Shown piece by piece: positions 1-10,267 of a stretch of 43,640 nt of DNA (the stretch's first letter is position 1; the number at the start of each line of letters is the position of its first letter). Both the position numbers and the translations under genes were made by a program. The notes beneath the pieces were generated by a model that was given only the letters and a program-made list of their open reading frames with translations, was not told the DNA's origin and did no database searches. Origin of the DNA: an uncultured Campylobacterales bacterium (GTDB taxonomy: Bacteria > Campylobacterota > Campylobacteria > Campylobacterales > CACVAW01). The stretch is from the NCBI GenBank assembly GCA_902727925.1, contig CACVAW010000009.1:1-43640 (forward strand), in the 5' to 3' direction.

Positions 1-134
1 TTTTTTACCTCTTTTTTTAGACATATTGGACACTTTTTTACAACTCATTGTAAATAAATCCCTTTTAGACCCGATACTACAGGGCTTAACTTAACTTTTT
101 AGCAACCCAAAACCTTACTTTAACTCATATTTTA

Positions 135-151
135 ACTCTTTGAATAAGAGT
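135..151 (-). terminator. short hairpin downstream of pyrD
   Basis: Perfect ACTCTT-TGAAT-AAGAGT inverted repeat just past the pyrD stop; no strong U-tract. Confidence 0.35.
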
Positions 152-163
152 ACACTAATTCTG

Positions 164-1216
164 CTACTTTATATCTTGACCTATAGCTTTAGAAATATCG
201 TCATATCCATCATCTTCAAGAAGTTTTAATATGCCCTTATTTATATTTTTAGTTAGGCTTGGTCCTTCATATATAAAAGATGTGTATATTTGAACTAGAC
301 TTGCTCCTACTTTTATTCTTTTGTATGCTTCTTCTGCGCTATCTATTCCACCTATAGAGATAAGTGTAGTTTTAGTGTGGAATTCTTTTGCTATTTTTTT
401 GAAAAACTTATAGCTTTTTTGCTTGATTACTCGTCCGCTTATTCCACCACTTAGTCCAAGTGAGTTTTCTTTAACCTCAGGAAGTAAGCTATAGTCTATA
501 GATGTGTTATTTACTATAATGCCATTTGCTCCGTTTGATACAGCTATTTTACATATATTTATAGCGTCTTGGATATCCAAATCCGGAGCTATTTTTAAAA
601 GTATTGGCTTTTTTGTAAGTTTTTTGGCCTTTATAAAAAGCTCTTTTATAAACTCTTCATTTTGCAAATCTCTTAGACCTGGCGTATTGGGTGAAGAGAT
701 ATTTATAGCAAAATAATCAGCCTCTGTTGAGAATGTTCTTACCAGATATAAATAATCATCTTTTGCACCGAGTTCTGATGTTGTTTTGTTTTTACCTATA
801 TTTACACCTACTGGGATATTATAGTTTTTTAGTAGTCTTTGTTTTATTCTTCTTGAACCGTGATTATTAAATCCCATTGCATTTTGAAGTGACTTTTTTT
901 CTGGATATCTAAAAAGTCTTGGCTTCTCATTTCCGATTTGTCTTCTTGGAGTTACAGTTCCTATTTCAACAAACCCAAATCCAAATCCCTCTAACGGACT
1001 AATTAACTTTGCATTTTTGTCAAATCCAGCTGCTAGACCTACAGGGTTTTTGAAGTTTATACCTAAAATATTTTGATGTAACTTTTTATTATCTACAAAA
1101 AATATCTTTTTTAGAAGTGGCTTAAAAGGAGTTGAAATCCACATAAAAAAGCTTGCTATATTATGTGCTCGTTCAGGATTAAAAAGAAATAATATTTTTT
1201 TTATAATAATATACAT
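164..1216 (-). CDS. pyrD: dihydroorotate dehydrogenase (quinone), class 2
   Basis: ORF with NPVGLAAGFDKNA, GFVEIGTVTPRRQIGNEKPRLFR and FAINISSPNTPGLRDLQ motifs. Confidence 0.97.
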   Translation of the reverse strand: MYIIIKKILFLFNPERAHNIASFFMWISTPFKPLLKKIFFVDNKKLHQNILGINFKNPVGLAAGFDKNAKLISPLEGFGFGFVEIGTVTPRRQIGNEKPRLFRYPEKKSLQNAMGFNNHGSRRIKQRLLKNYNIPVGVNIGKNKTTSELGAKDDYLYLVRTFSTEADYFAINISSPNTPGLRDLQNEEFIKELFIKAKKLTKKPILLKIAPDLDIQDAINICKIAVSNGANGIIVNNTSIDYSLLPEVKENSLGLSGGISGRVIKQKSYKFFKKIAKEFHTKTTLISIGGIDSAEEAYKRIKVGASLVQIYTSFIYEGPSLTKNINKGILKLLEDDGYDDISKAIGQDIK

Positions 1217-1218
1217 AG

Positions 1219-1983
1219 TTAGATATTTTCCTTAAATACTTTTGCGTAAGATTTGCTTTGGGGTATAAACTCGTTCATTATAGCAGTATACTCAGTATAG
1301 TCGTCTTTGGATATATTACCTCTTAATATTTCGTATTTAAGATATAATAAATAAGTGTTTAAAACATCACTTTCACAATACTCTTTAATCTCTTTTAACT
1401 TGTCTTCATAGTAGAGTTCAACTACTTGATCCCCATGAACATCAAACTTCCCAGGATGTCCAAGCATAAGAGATAATGTATCAAGATTAAGACCACGTAC
1501 AGCACCATAATCACTTACCATCTCAAGTAAATCTATATGGAACTTATCACTATATCTTGCTTTGTAGTTGTCCCATTTGGTTTTGCCTAGCGTTCTATCA
1601 TCAGCATTAAAATAAGCTGGACAAGACAACCCATATTTCATAGCTCGAAGCATAAGCATAGGAAGATCAAACCCTCTTCCATTGTAAGATATTAATTTTG
1701 GGTTGTGTTTATCAATAAAGTTCAAAAAATTTCTTAATATTGTCTCTTCATCTTCGCCATCAATTGAGCTTACTTTTTGAAATCTTCCATAATCATCACA
1801 AATAACAGCAGATATAGCAACACTCTTATGAAATACTACAGGCAAAAAGCTACTACTTTTAGTTTTTTCTAGTTGAATCTCAAAAGCTTTATTTGAAACC
1901 TCTTCATCAGTACCATCTATATCAAAAATCTTTCTAGCAAGATCTGCGTCAGGGATAGTTTCACAATCAAATATACATATCAT
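1219..1983 (-). CDS. predicted 3'-5' exonuclease (PolB-related, DnaQ-like fold)
   Basis: N-terminal FDCETIPD, SYNGRGFDLPMLMLRAMKYG and CESDVLNTYLLYLKY exonuclease motifs. Confidence 0.88.
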   Translation of the reverse strand: MICIFDCETIPDADLARKIFDIDGTDEEVSNKAFEIQLEKTKSSSFLPVVFHKSVAISAVICDDYGRFQKVSSIDGEDEETILRNFLNFIDKHNPKLISYNGRGFDLPMLMLRAMKYGLSCPAYFNADDRTLGKTKWDNYKARYSDKFHIDLLEMVSDYGAVRGLNLDTLSLMLGHPGKFDVHGDQVVELYYEDKLKEIKEYCESDVLNTYLLYLKYEILRGNISKDDYTEYTAIMNEFIPQSKSYAKVFKENI

Positions 1984-1995
1984 AATAAGTTCCTT

Positions 1996-2826
1996 TTATA
2001 TTAATAATCTTGAGATCATCTCTACATTCATCTTTGAAAAAGCAAAAACTTTATTACCCAAATCTTTTAGACTAGCCCCAATATGATAAAGTGAGTTATC
2101 ATCAATCAATAAGAATCTATCATGAAATTTATTTGAAGTTTTTACTTCTATTTTATTGGGATATTGAAGACTATATTTCTTTAAATCTAATTTTAATTGT
2201 TTGCTTATACTCTTAGTATATATATGAATTTTAGCTTTTTTGTTTTTTGAAAGTAGTATTAGAGTTGAATCATCTATATAGTTATCTATCAGCACTATTG
2301 ATTTGTTGGCACTTTTAATTATATCAGACGCAAACTTATAAGCTTCAAATATCTGACCATTGTAAAATACACCTTGTTTTATTTCTAAGGTATTTTCTTT
2401 TATATGAGATTTTATTAATTTTACATCATCTTCTAAAGATAGAATTCTTTGTTGTGTTAGTTTCTCATTGTTTATTACATAGTTATTTGTAATATATTTA
2501 TGTAAAACTGTTGTAGCCCATCTCCTAAACTTTGTAGCTTTTACTGAGTTTACTCTATATCCTACAGATATAATTATATCCAAGTTATAAAAATTGACTT
2601 TTCTTTTTTTACCATCTTTTGTAACCTGTTCCAAAATGGAACAAGTTAAGTTTTTATCAAGTTCTTTAGTTTTATAAATATTATTAATATGTTTTACAAT
2701 AGCAGGTCTATGTACATTAAAAATAGATGCAATATTAGTTGTAGTTAGCCATACTGTATCTTTATCTAAAGACATAGTAAGTTCTAATTCACCATCACTA
2801 TATACAACTAAATTTTCGTTTTGCAC
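1996..2826 (-). CDS. RhuM/KilA-N-like DNA-binding protein with C-terminal PLD-like (single HxD) domain
   Basis: N-term VWLTTTNIASIFNVHRPAIVKHINNIYKTKEL and YNLDIIISVGYRVNSVKATKFRRWAT are typical RhuM; C-term KFHDRFLLIDDNSLYHIGASLKDLGNKVFAFSKM is PLD-like. Confidence 0.82.
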   Translation of the reverse strand: MQNENLVVYSDGELELTMSLDKDTVWLTTTNIASIFNVHRPAIVKHINNIYKTKELDKNLTCSILEQVTKDGKKRKVNFYNLDIIISVGYRVNSVKATKFRRWATTVLHKYITNNYVINNEKLTQQRILSLEDDVKLIKSHIKENTLEIKQGVFYNGQIFEAYKFASDIIKSANKSIVLIDNYIDDSTLILLSKNKKAKIHIYTKSISKQLKLDLKKYSLQYPNKIEVKTSNKFHDRFLLIDDNSLYHIGASLKDLGNKVFAFSKMNVEMISRLLI

Positions 2827-2874
2827 TATCTATATCCTTTGTTGTAATGAATTATACAAAACTTTATTATATAT

Positions 2875-4161
2875 TTACAAAAAGGGATTTGCTAACTCAT
2901 CTTTTAGCATATGAATAGACTTTTGATTTGTATAGTTTGTGAATGATCCATCTACAATTTTGACAAACTTTCTTTTGGTATAGTCTACTATATAGTCACC
3001 TGCTGTTTGTACGCTATACTCTACACATAAGTTTGCTCCAAGTTCTAGTACATCTTCAGGGACGTTAGTCTTATTTGTATGAAGTATGACATGAGTTGAA
3101 GGCAAACCTTGTAGGTGCATCCATATATCATTGGCTTTTGATGATTTTAATAGATATTCATTACCTGCGCTATTCTTACCATAAGATATTTTTAGTCCTT
3201 TATAGAAGATACTTTCTATATTTTGATTTTTGTTATCTTTGTTATTACTGTTTTTACGAGTCTTGAATAGTAAATAAAATTTATCTAGTTTTGTGATATT
3301 ATTTAGTAGTATGATTTTTTTATTTAAGAACTCTATTTTTTCGGCTAGATTTGAGAACTCTATATTTATATTTTTGGCTTTTTGTTTTAGTTTTTTGGCA
3401 CGAGTAAACATATCATTTATTGTTTTTGATAGTGGTTCGTTGTGTATATTTGATGTTGTGTTTATATTAGTTAGTAGCTCATTTGCTTTTGTGTATAGTT
3501 CATTTGATTCATTTATTAACTCTTCTTCGTCTTTTAGTTTGGATAGAGAGTTTTGAAGCTTTTTGATTTGATTTTTTAGAGTTACTTCTTTTGATTTTTT
3601 CAAAGAGTTTAGTTTGTTTTTTTCAAGATCTTGAAACCTATCTTCTAAATAAGACATAATATCAGGGATATTAGTCTCTTCATATTTAAAGCTTGGAACA
3701 TTGATAGAGTCCACTAATACTTCATCTTTTAGTATATTTCTAATAGAATCTTTGACAAACCTAAGTGCGTTTACTACTCTTTTTTCACTATCAAGTACTA
3801 TCACATTTGTAAACCTTGAAGTAAGTTCAATCTGAAGTGAGTAAATTTCAGTTTTATATGATGATTTTTTTTCTATATCAATTTTGAGTATCTTGTCACT
3901 ATTTACTATATCTATATTTTTTATACTCACTTTTGAAAAAAGTTTTTTGAGAGTGATATCAAAACTAGCATTAAATGTATCAAGTTCAAGTGCATTTTTT
4001 GTAGAGAATATATTACTATTACCTTTAGTAACATCAAAGTATATATAGTCCCTATTATCAAAGACAATAAGTAATAAATTCTCTTTAACTCTTTTTACTA
4101 GAGTTATATATTTGTAGGTTTTAAGGTTTTTTATTATGTTATAAAAAGTATTATATTTCAT
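2875..4161 (-). CDS. NFACT family protein (Rqc2/RqcH/FbpA-like)
   Basis: C-terminal NFACT-R signature GLKISYGKNSAGNEYLLKSSKANDIWMHLQGLPSTHVILHT; central coiled coil. Confidence 0.88.
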   Translation of the reverse strand: MKYNTFYNIIKNLKTYKYITLVKRVKENLLLIVFDNRDYIYFDVTKGNSNIFSTKNALELDTFNASFDITLKKLFSKVSIKNIDIVNSDKILKIDIEKKSSYKTEIYSLQIELTSRFTNVIVLDSEKRVVNALRFVKDSIRNILKDEVLVDSINVPSFKYEETNIPDIMSYLEDRFQDLEKNKLNSLKKSKEVTLKNQIKKLQNSLSKLKDEEELINESNELYTKANELLTNINTTSNIHNEPLSKTINDMFTRAKKLKQKAKNINIEFSNLAEKIEFLNKKIILLNNITKLDKFYLLFKTRKNSNNKDNKNQNIESIFYKGLKISYGKNSAGNEYLLKSSKANDIWMHLQGLPSTHVILHTNKTNVPEDVLELGANLCVEYSVQTAGDYIVDYTKRKFVKIVDGSFTNYTNQKSIHMLKDELANPFL

Positions 4162-6753
4162 TTAGCTCATTTGTTTAGAAATTTCTATTGTTATGTCATC
4201 TTCATTCGCGTCAATAGCTAAAGTTTGATTTTGCGTGATTTTACCTTCAAGTATCATAGTAGATAGTTTGTCTTCTATTGTGTCATATATAGCACGTTTG
4301 AGTGGTCTTGCACCATAAAGTGGATCAAAGCCTACTTTTGATATTAACTCTTTTGCTTTTGTGCTTAGTGTTATTTGTATGTTTCGCTCTTCAAGTTTTT
4401 TCTTTAGACTTAGTAGCAATACATCTATTATTTGTGATACATCTTTAAAGTCAAGTTGATTAAATATCACTATATCATCAAGCCTATTTAGGAATTCTGG
4501 TTTGAAACTCAGTTTTAGCTCATTTTGTACGGCTTTAAGTTTATCCTCTTCGTCTTTTATAGCTATTATCTTGTCACTTGCTATATTTGACGTAAGTACT
4601 ATAATAGTGTTTTTAAAGTCTACAACTACACCCTTATTATCAGTAAGTCGCCCGTCATCAAGGACTTGAAGTAGTATATTAAATACATCAGGATGAGCTT
4701 TTTCTATTTCATCAAAGAGTATTACTGAGTATGGACTCTTTCTTACGGCCTCTGTGAGCTGACCACCTTCATCATATCCTACATATCCTGGAGGTGCGCC
4801 TACAAGACGTGAGGCTGAATGTTTTTCCATATATTCACTCATATCAAACCTAAGCAAAAACTTCTCATCATCAAACAAAAACTTCGTCAATGTCTTTGCA
4901 CTTTGTGTTTTACCTACTCCTGTAGGACCCAAAAACATAAAACTACCTATTGGTTTGTTTATATCTCCAAGACCTGCTTTGTTTCTTTTTATAGCTTTTG
5001 AGATAGAAGTTATAGCTTTGTCTTGACCTATAACTTCTTTTTTGAGAACATCTTCGATATTAAGTATCTTTTCAACTTCACTTTGTTTCATCTTTGATAC
5101 ACTTATACCTGTCCATTTACTCACAATTCCTGCTATGGCATCTTCATCTACGCTGTTTTTAAGGAGTACTTCTCCTTTACTCATATCATCCCATTTTTGA
5201 TTGAGCTGGGCTTCTTCTTTTATTAGTGCTGGTATTTGACTGTATTCTATTTCAGCAGCTTTATTATAGTTAGCCTCTCTCTTTGCATTCATTGCACCTT
5301 GTCTAAGAGTATCAAGCTCACTTTTGATTTTTGCGATACCATCAAAGACTTCTTTTTCATTTTCGAACTGTGTATTTAGATTTTTCTCTGTCTCTTTTTT
5401 ATCTGCGAGTATTTTGTCTATTTCTTTAAGTCTTTTTTCATTTTTATTACTTTTTTCCATTTTAAGAGCTTCAGCTTCTACTAAAAGTGAGCTTATTTCT
5501 CTTTTTATCAAACCTAGTTTTGTTGGTTCGCTCTCTATTTGTATTTTTAGTCCAGCTGCTGCTTCATCTATAAGATCTATCGCTTTATCAGGCAAAAACC
5601 TATTTGTGATATATCTGCTACTAAGTTTCACTGCACTTACAAGTGCAGAGTCTTGTATACTTACATTATGATGAGCTTCAAGCTTTTCTTTTAGACCACG
5701 TAGTATTTGAAGAGCTTCGTTATTTGTCGGTTCATTTACAGATACCGGCTGAAAACGTCTTCCAAGAGCAGCGTCTTTTTCAAAGTATTTTCTATACTCT
5801 TTAAGTGTAGTTGCGCCTATAGTATGAAGCTCTCCACGTGCAAGAGCTGGTTTTAGTATATTTGCAGCGTCCATACTACCTTCACTTGCACCTGCTCCAA
5901 TGATAGTATGTATTTCATCGATAAAGAGTATGATATTTTTGTCACGTTGCACTTCTTTTATCACGGCTTTGAGCCTTTCTTCAAACTCTCCTCTATATTT
6001 TGCACCTGCAATGAGTAAACTCATATCAAGACTAATCACTTTTTTATTTTGTAAAGAGATCGGTACATCACGAGCAGCGATTTTGATAGCAAGACCTTCT
6101 GCAATAGCTGTTTTTCCCGTTCCTGGTTCACCTAAAAGTATAGGATTGTTTTTGGTTTTTCTTATGAGTATTTGCATTACACGCAAAAGCTCTTCATCTC
6201 GTCCAATCACAGGATCAAGTGAACCCTCTTTTGCCTTTTGTGTGAGGTTTATCCCGTATTTATCAAGTGCTTCATTTGTTTCATCTGCATTTTGAGAATC
6301 TATTTTTTTGTCTCCTCTAAGAGCGAGCAGTGTTTTTTCTAATTCATTCGTATCACAATGTTTACTAAAGAGTGCTTTTGTATTGCTGTTTTTTATATTA
6401 GCAAGTATCCAAGTATCATTAGCTATGAACTTATCTCCTAATGATGCCATATAGCCTTTAGCATTTTCTAAGGACTCATAGAAGTTTTTTGATAACTTGA
6501 TATTTTCTTTTGATATTGATGAAACTTTAGAAAGCTTATCAATCTGGCTTTTGATATCTAAAACAATAGCTTGTTTTGAAATGTTTAGCTTATCAAGTAC
6601 AACATTTAGTGTTGAGTTTGATTCATTTAAGTTTGATAATAAAAAATGTAAAGTATCTACCTCACTGTTTTTGTAATGAAGTGCTAGAGAAATAGAACTA
6701 TCTAGTAGAATTGACATTTGGTGTGTTAATTGTTCAAATATATTGTTTTGCAT
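4162..6753 (-). CDS. clpB: ATP-dependent chaperone ClpB
   Basis: Two AAA+ modules ([29 protein letters not shown]), middle coiled coil, C-terminal D2-small domain; 863 aa. Confidence 0.98.
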   Translation of the reverse strand: MQNNIFEQLTHQMSILLDSSISLALHYKNSEVDTLHFLLSNLNESNSTLNVVLDKLNISKQAIVLDIKSQIDKLSKVSSISKENIKLSKNFYESLENAKGYMASLGDKFIANDTWILANIKNSNTKALFSKHCDTNELEKTLLALRGDKKIDSQNADETNEALDKYGINLTQKAKEGSLDPVIGRDEELLRVMQILIRKTKNNPILLGEPGTGKTAIAEGLAIKIAARDVPISLQNKKVISLDMSLLIAGAKYRGEFEERLKAVIKEVQRDKNIILFIDEIHTIIGAGASEGSMDAANILKPALARGELHTIGATTLKEYRKYFEKDAALGRRFQPVSVNEPTNNEALQILRGLKEKLEAHHNVSIQDSALVSAVKLSSRYITNRFLPDKAIDLIDEAAAGLKIQIESEPTKLGLIKREISSLLVEAEALKMEKSNKNEKRLKEIDKILADKKETEKNLNTQFENEKEVFDGIAKIKSELDTLRQGAMNAKREANYNKAAEIEYSQIPALIKEEAQLNQKWDDMSKGEVLLKNSVDEDAIAGIVSKWTGISVSKMKQSEVEKILNIEDVLKKEVIGQDKAITSISKAIKRNKAGLGDINKPIGSFMFLGPTGVGKTQSAKTLTKFLFDDEKFLLRFDMSEYMEKHSASRLVGAPPGYVGYDEGGQLTEAVRKSPYSVILFDEIEKAHPDVFNILLQVLDDGRLTDNKGVVVDFKNTIIVLTSNIASDKIIAIKDEEDKLKAVQNELKLSFKPEFLNRLDDIVIFNQLDFKDVSQIIDVLLLSLKKKLEERNIQITLSTKAKELISKVGFDPLYGARPLKRAIYDTIEDKLSTMILEGKITQNQTLAIDANEDDITIEISKQMS

Positions 6754-6778
6754 TTTAGTTACTCCTATTGTTTGTATG

Positions 6779-6814
6779 GGTAGAATTCTACCAAGTTTAG
6801 TGTGGTACTGTCAA
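6779..6814 (-). promoter_or_regulatory. clpB sigma70-type promoter with palindrome over the -10
   Basis: Minus strand TTGACA (6809-6814), 18-nt spacer, TAGAAT (6785-6790); perfect palindrome GGTAGAATTCTACC at 6779-6792; AGGAG SD upstream of the clpB ATG. Confidence 0.7.
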
Positions 6815-6952
6815 GGTTTAAGAACAGATTTTAATACTATTCTTTGGCTCCATATCACTATGTATAAGCCTAATAAGATATAATCCTCCATCAAAAAACA
6901 CAAACTAAAATTCATTTGATAAAAATGTAAAAAGTTAAACAAAGGTTTTAAA

Positions 6953-7141
6953 ATGTCAAGAAGATGTGCTATATCAGGTAAGGGACCTACAACTGGAAAC
7001 AATGTAAGTCATGCTAAGAATAGAACAAAAAGAAGATTTTTACCAAATCTTAGAACTATTAGAGTAACTTTAGAAGATGGAACAAGTAGAAAAATTAAAG
7101 TTTCAGCTAGTACTTTAAGAACAATGAAGAAAAATTCATAA
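6953..7141 (+). CDS. rpmB: 50S ribosomal protein L28
   Basis: [33 protein letters not shown]. Confidence 0.98.
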   Translation: MSRRCAISGKGPTTGNNVSHAKNRTKRRFLPNLRTIRVTLEDGTSRKIKVSASTLRTMKKNS

Positions 7142-7165
7142 TCAACTTATTATGAATACCTTTAG

Positions 7166-7198
7166 TTGGTTTGACTTATAAACAATAGGTTAAACCAA
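7166..7198 (+). promoter_or_regulatory. hairpin ending at the start codon of the potassium channel gene
   Basis: TTGGTTT (7166-7172) complementary to AAACCAA (7192-7198); the 3' arm includes the A of the ATG at 7198. Confidence 0.45.
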
Positions 7199-8313
7199 TG
7201 AAAATACCTTCTAACAAAAACTTCTCCTCAAACTCGAGATACAACGACTTCAATATATATTCTCAGTTTAGATTTTTACGAATCCCTCTATTATTTTTAA
7301 TATTTATTATTATGTTTGGGACGTTGGGCTATATGATAATAGATGACTTTACTATCTTAGATGCTTTATATCAAACATGTATTACATTTACTACTGTTGG
7401 TTTTGGTGAAGTGTATGAAATATCACCAGCAGGAAGACTTTTTACTATACTTCTGATATTTCTTGGCTTTGGTATATTTACATTCTCTATTGGGGTTATT
7501 GTAGATGTTTTTAGTAGAGGTAAAATTCTCTCATTTTTCAAGGAATACAAAATGTTTAAAAAAGTATTAAGACTAACTAATCACTATGTCTTGTGTTATC
7601 ATAACAATTACACAATCGAGCTCTCAAAGCAACTCAGAAAAAACCATATACCATTCATAGTAATAGACCCTGATCCGGCGATCAAAGAACATGCCATGAA
7701 GTACAAATATCCATACTACTTACAAGCTAATCCAAATAGTGAGCTTGCATTTAAAAGAGCAAATATATCATCTGCTTCATCAGTAATAACACTAGCCAAA
7801 CATATCACAGAAAATATAGCTCAAATATCACTTACAAGACTATATGAAAAAGAAATAGCTAGAGAAAAGTACCCCTACTATATAGCAACTTGTGCTATAG
7901 ATGATGAAGATATAGAAAAACTAAAAAAAATAGGTGCTGACACTGTAATATCACCTACTCAAATCACCGCTCAAAGAATAAGTGCAGTGAGTCTTAGACC
8001 AGATATGAATAGTATGATGGAAGAATTTTTGACTGACAATAATACTCCTATCGATATAGAAGAGATAAATATACCTACAAGGTCATGGCTAAGATTCAAA
8101 AAAATACCTTCAACATTCTTTAAAACAAGAACAAATGTAAGTATCATAGGTGTAAAACATCAAGACAAAAAGCTCTTACCTATGCCTAAAGATGATATCT
8201 TAATAGCAACAAACACAAAACTACTAATAATAGGCACAACAAAAGGTATAAGAGAGACCAAAATATTAGTAGCAAGAAGAGAATTACCTGAGGAGATTGC
8301 AATAGATGAATAA
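7198..8313 (+). CDS. potassium channel family protein with RCK (TrkA-N/TrkA-C) domains
   Basis: Two TM segments around the pore motif TTVGFGEV; cytoplasmic RCK-like region. Confidence 0.92.
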   Translation: MKIPSNKNFSSNSRYNDFNIYSQFRFLRIPLLFLIFIIMFGTLGYMIIDDFTILDALYQTCITFTTVGFGEVYEISPAGRLFTILLIFLGFGIFTFSIGVIVDVFSRGKILSFFKEYKMFKKVLRLTNHYVLCYHNNYTIELSKQLRKNHIPFIVIDPDPAIKEHAMKYKYPYYLQANPNSELAFKRANISSASSVITLAKHITENIAQISLTRLYEKEIAREKYPYYIATCAIDDEDIEKLKKIGADTVISPTQITAQRISAVSLRPDMNSMMEEFLTDNNTPIDIEEINIPTRSWLRFKKIPSTFFKTRTNVSIIGVKHQDKKLLPMPKDDILIATNTKLLIIGTTKGIRETKILVARRELPEEIAIDE

Positions 8314-9526
8314 TTTTGATATTTTATCATTAGAAGGTGGACTAAATAATATTCAAGGCATATACACAAACGGTGTAAATGTAGGTATGAAAACTACAAA
8401 AGCAAATGGCTCAACAATAAAAGATGAATTTGATCCTGATGTAATGTTTTTAAGATCTGATGAACCAATGCAAATAAGTGCCATATTCACAACAAATAAA
8501 TTTCAAGCTGCTCCCATACAACACTTCCAAGAGTACCCAAAAAACTTCAAAACAAATTTCTTATTGGCAAACTCTAAAAATGCAAATGCTATGACTCTTG
8601 ATGAAGGACTAGCTGATATAAAAGATATATTTAAAGAACTCTCAAATCATATAGATATAACTAACCCTATAATGAGCTCAACTGGAGTAATAGGTCAAAG
8701 ACTAGATATCGATAAAATCACTTCAGCATTTACTAAATTTGATTTTAATTCAAAGAATAGCAACGCAAGTGCTCAAGCTATAATGACAACAGATACTTTC
8801 AAAAAAGAGCTTTGTTTCAAAGTTGAACTTACTGATGGTTCATACTTTCATATTGCAGGCATTGCAAAAGGTGCCGGTATGATAGAACCCTCTATGGCTA
8901 CTATGCTGAGCTTCCTTGTAACTGACGCCGATATACCTAAAAGTGATATGGCTGAACTTCTAGCAACTGTAAGTGATAGTTCATTTAACGCGATAAGTGT
9001 AGATGGCGATACTAGTACAAATGACACACTAATGCTACTAAGCACAAACAAACAAGCTTATGATAAAGAGGCTTTTGAAATAGCTCTTAAGATGATATGT
9101 GAAAGATTCGCTTTTGATATGCTTAGAGATGGTGAAGGATCTACAAAAGTTGTAGCTTTTGAAGTCACAGGTGCAAAAGATGACAATCAAGCAAGAATAG
9201 CAGCAAAAGCACTAAGTAACTCACTACTAGTAAAAACAGCTCTATTTGGAGAAGACCCAAACTGGGGACGTATAGCATCAACTATAGGAGCTTCAGGAAT
9301 AGAGTGTGACCCTAAAAAGCTAGTCATAAAATATGATGACTTGACTATATATAGCAGACAAAACCCACAAATGTCGCAAGACACTGAAGACAAAGCTTAC
9401 AAAATCATGAAAAATCCAGAATTCAAAATATCTTGTGATATAGGTATAGATGATGGTAAATTCACAGCTTATGGATGTGATCTAAGCTACGAATATGTAA
9501 AAATAAATGCAGAATACAGGAGCTAA
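8306..9526 (+). CDS. argJ: bifunctional glutamate N-acetyltransferase/amino-acid acetyltransferase ArgJ
   Basis: AKGAGMIEPSMATMLSFLVTDA autocleavage motif; GEDPNWGRIASTIGASG. Confidence 0.97.
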   Translation: MNNFDILSLEGGLNNIQGIYTNGVNVGMKTTKANGSTIKDEFDPDVMFLRSDEPMQISAIFTTNKFQAAPIQHFQEYPKNFKTNFLLANSKNANAMTLDEGLADIKDIFKELSNHIDITNPIMSSTGVIGQRLDIDKITSAFTKFDFNSKNSNASAQAIMTTDTFKKELCFKVELTDGSYFHIAGIAKGAGMIEPSMATMLSFLVTDADIPKSDMAELLATVSDSSFNAISVDGDTSTNDTLMLLSTNKQAYDKEAFEIALKMICERFAFDMLRDGEGSTKVVAFEVTGAKDDNQARIAAKALSNSLLVKTALFGEDPNWGRIASTIGASGIECDPKKLVIKYDDLTIYSRQNPQMSQDTEDKAYKIMKNPEFKISCDIGIDDGKFTAYGCDLSYEYVKINAEYRS

Positions 9527-9527
9527 A

Positions 9528-9815
9528 ATGACAACTGAAATGGCAGTACTAAATGTAAAAAAAGGACTTGAAAAAGACTTCGAATCAGCATTCAAAGAAG
9601 CTGTACAATATATATCAAGAACCAAAGGTTATATATCTCACTCATTACAAAAATGTATAGAAACCAAAAATAGATACTTATTCACTGTACAATGGGCAAC
9701 TCTTGATTCTCATATGATAAACTTTAGACAAAGTACTGACTATATCAAATGGAAAGACTTATTACATCATTTTTACGATCCAACTCCAGTGGTTGAGCAT
9801 TATGAAGAATTTTAA
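9528..9815 (+). CDS. antibiotic biosynthesis monooxygenase (ABM)-fold protein
   Basis: MTTEMAVLNVKKGLEKDFESAFKEA...GYISHSLQKCIETKNRYLFTVQWATLDSH; start moved to 9528 because AGGAG precedes that ATG. Confidence 0.85.
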   Translation: MTTEMAVLNVKKGLEKDFESAFKEAVQYISRTKGYISHSLQKCIETKNRYLFTVQWATLDSHMINFRQSTDYIKWKDLLHHFYDPTPVVEHYEEF

Positions 9816-10250
9816 ATGAAATTTTTTATCGGATGTGATCATGGTGGATATAGCGTAAAATCAAAAGTCATCCAAATACTCGAAAGTCTTGGAAATGAAG
9901 TAAAAGACCTTGGAACACACAGCAACCAAAGTGTAGACTATCCAGACTATGCACATAAAGTCTGTAAAAGTATACTAAGCACTCCAGGTTCAAACGGAAT
10001 ACTAATATGCGGAACGGGTATTGGTATGAGTATAACAGCAAATAGATACAAAGGTATCAGAGCAGCCCTTTGTACTGATAGCTACACAGCAAGTATTACA
10101 AAACAGCACAACAATTCAAATGTACTATGCTTTGGCCAAAGAGTTGTTGGGATGGGTGTAATTGAAGATATGCTAAGAGCTTGGTGTAAAAGTGAGTTTG
10201 AAGCTGGAAGGCATCAAGCAAGAGTTGAGAAGATAGAAAATATTACATAA
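9816..10250 (+). CDS. rpiB: ribose-5-phosphate isomerase B
   Basis: GCDHGGYSVKSKV and GILICGTGIGMSITANRYKGIRAALC motifs. Confidence 0.96.
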   Translation: MKFFIGCDHGGYSVKSKVIQILESLGNEVKDLGTHSNQSVDYPDYAHKVCKSILSTPGSNGILICGTGIGMSITANRYKGIRAALCTDSYTASITKQHNNSNVLCFGQRVVGMGVIEDMLRAWCKSEFEAGRHQARVEKIENIT

Positions 10251-10267
10251 TCTACTACTCTCACTTT

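Noticed and set aside
1-48. Possible minus-strand coding start MSCKKVSNMSKKRGKK...
   Set aside because: Only 16 codons before the window edge, start ambiguous and family not recognisable; cannot be supported.
5324-6295. Plus-strand ORFs of 115 and 131 aa (5324-5671, 5900-6295)
   Set aside because: Antisense to clpB, Ser/Phe-rich shadow translations of a conserved gene.
6779-6814. CIRCE or HAIR element upstream of clpB
   Set aside because: The palindrome sequence does not match either consensus; reported only as an unassigned palindrome.
6811-7002. 63-aa minus-strand ORF
   Set aside because: Overlaps the clpB promoter and the rpmB start; no family resemblance.
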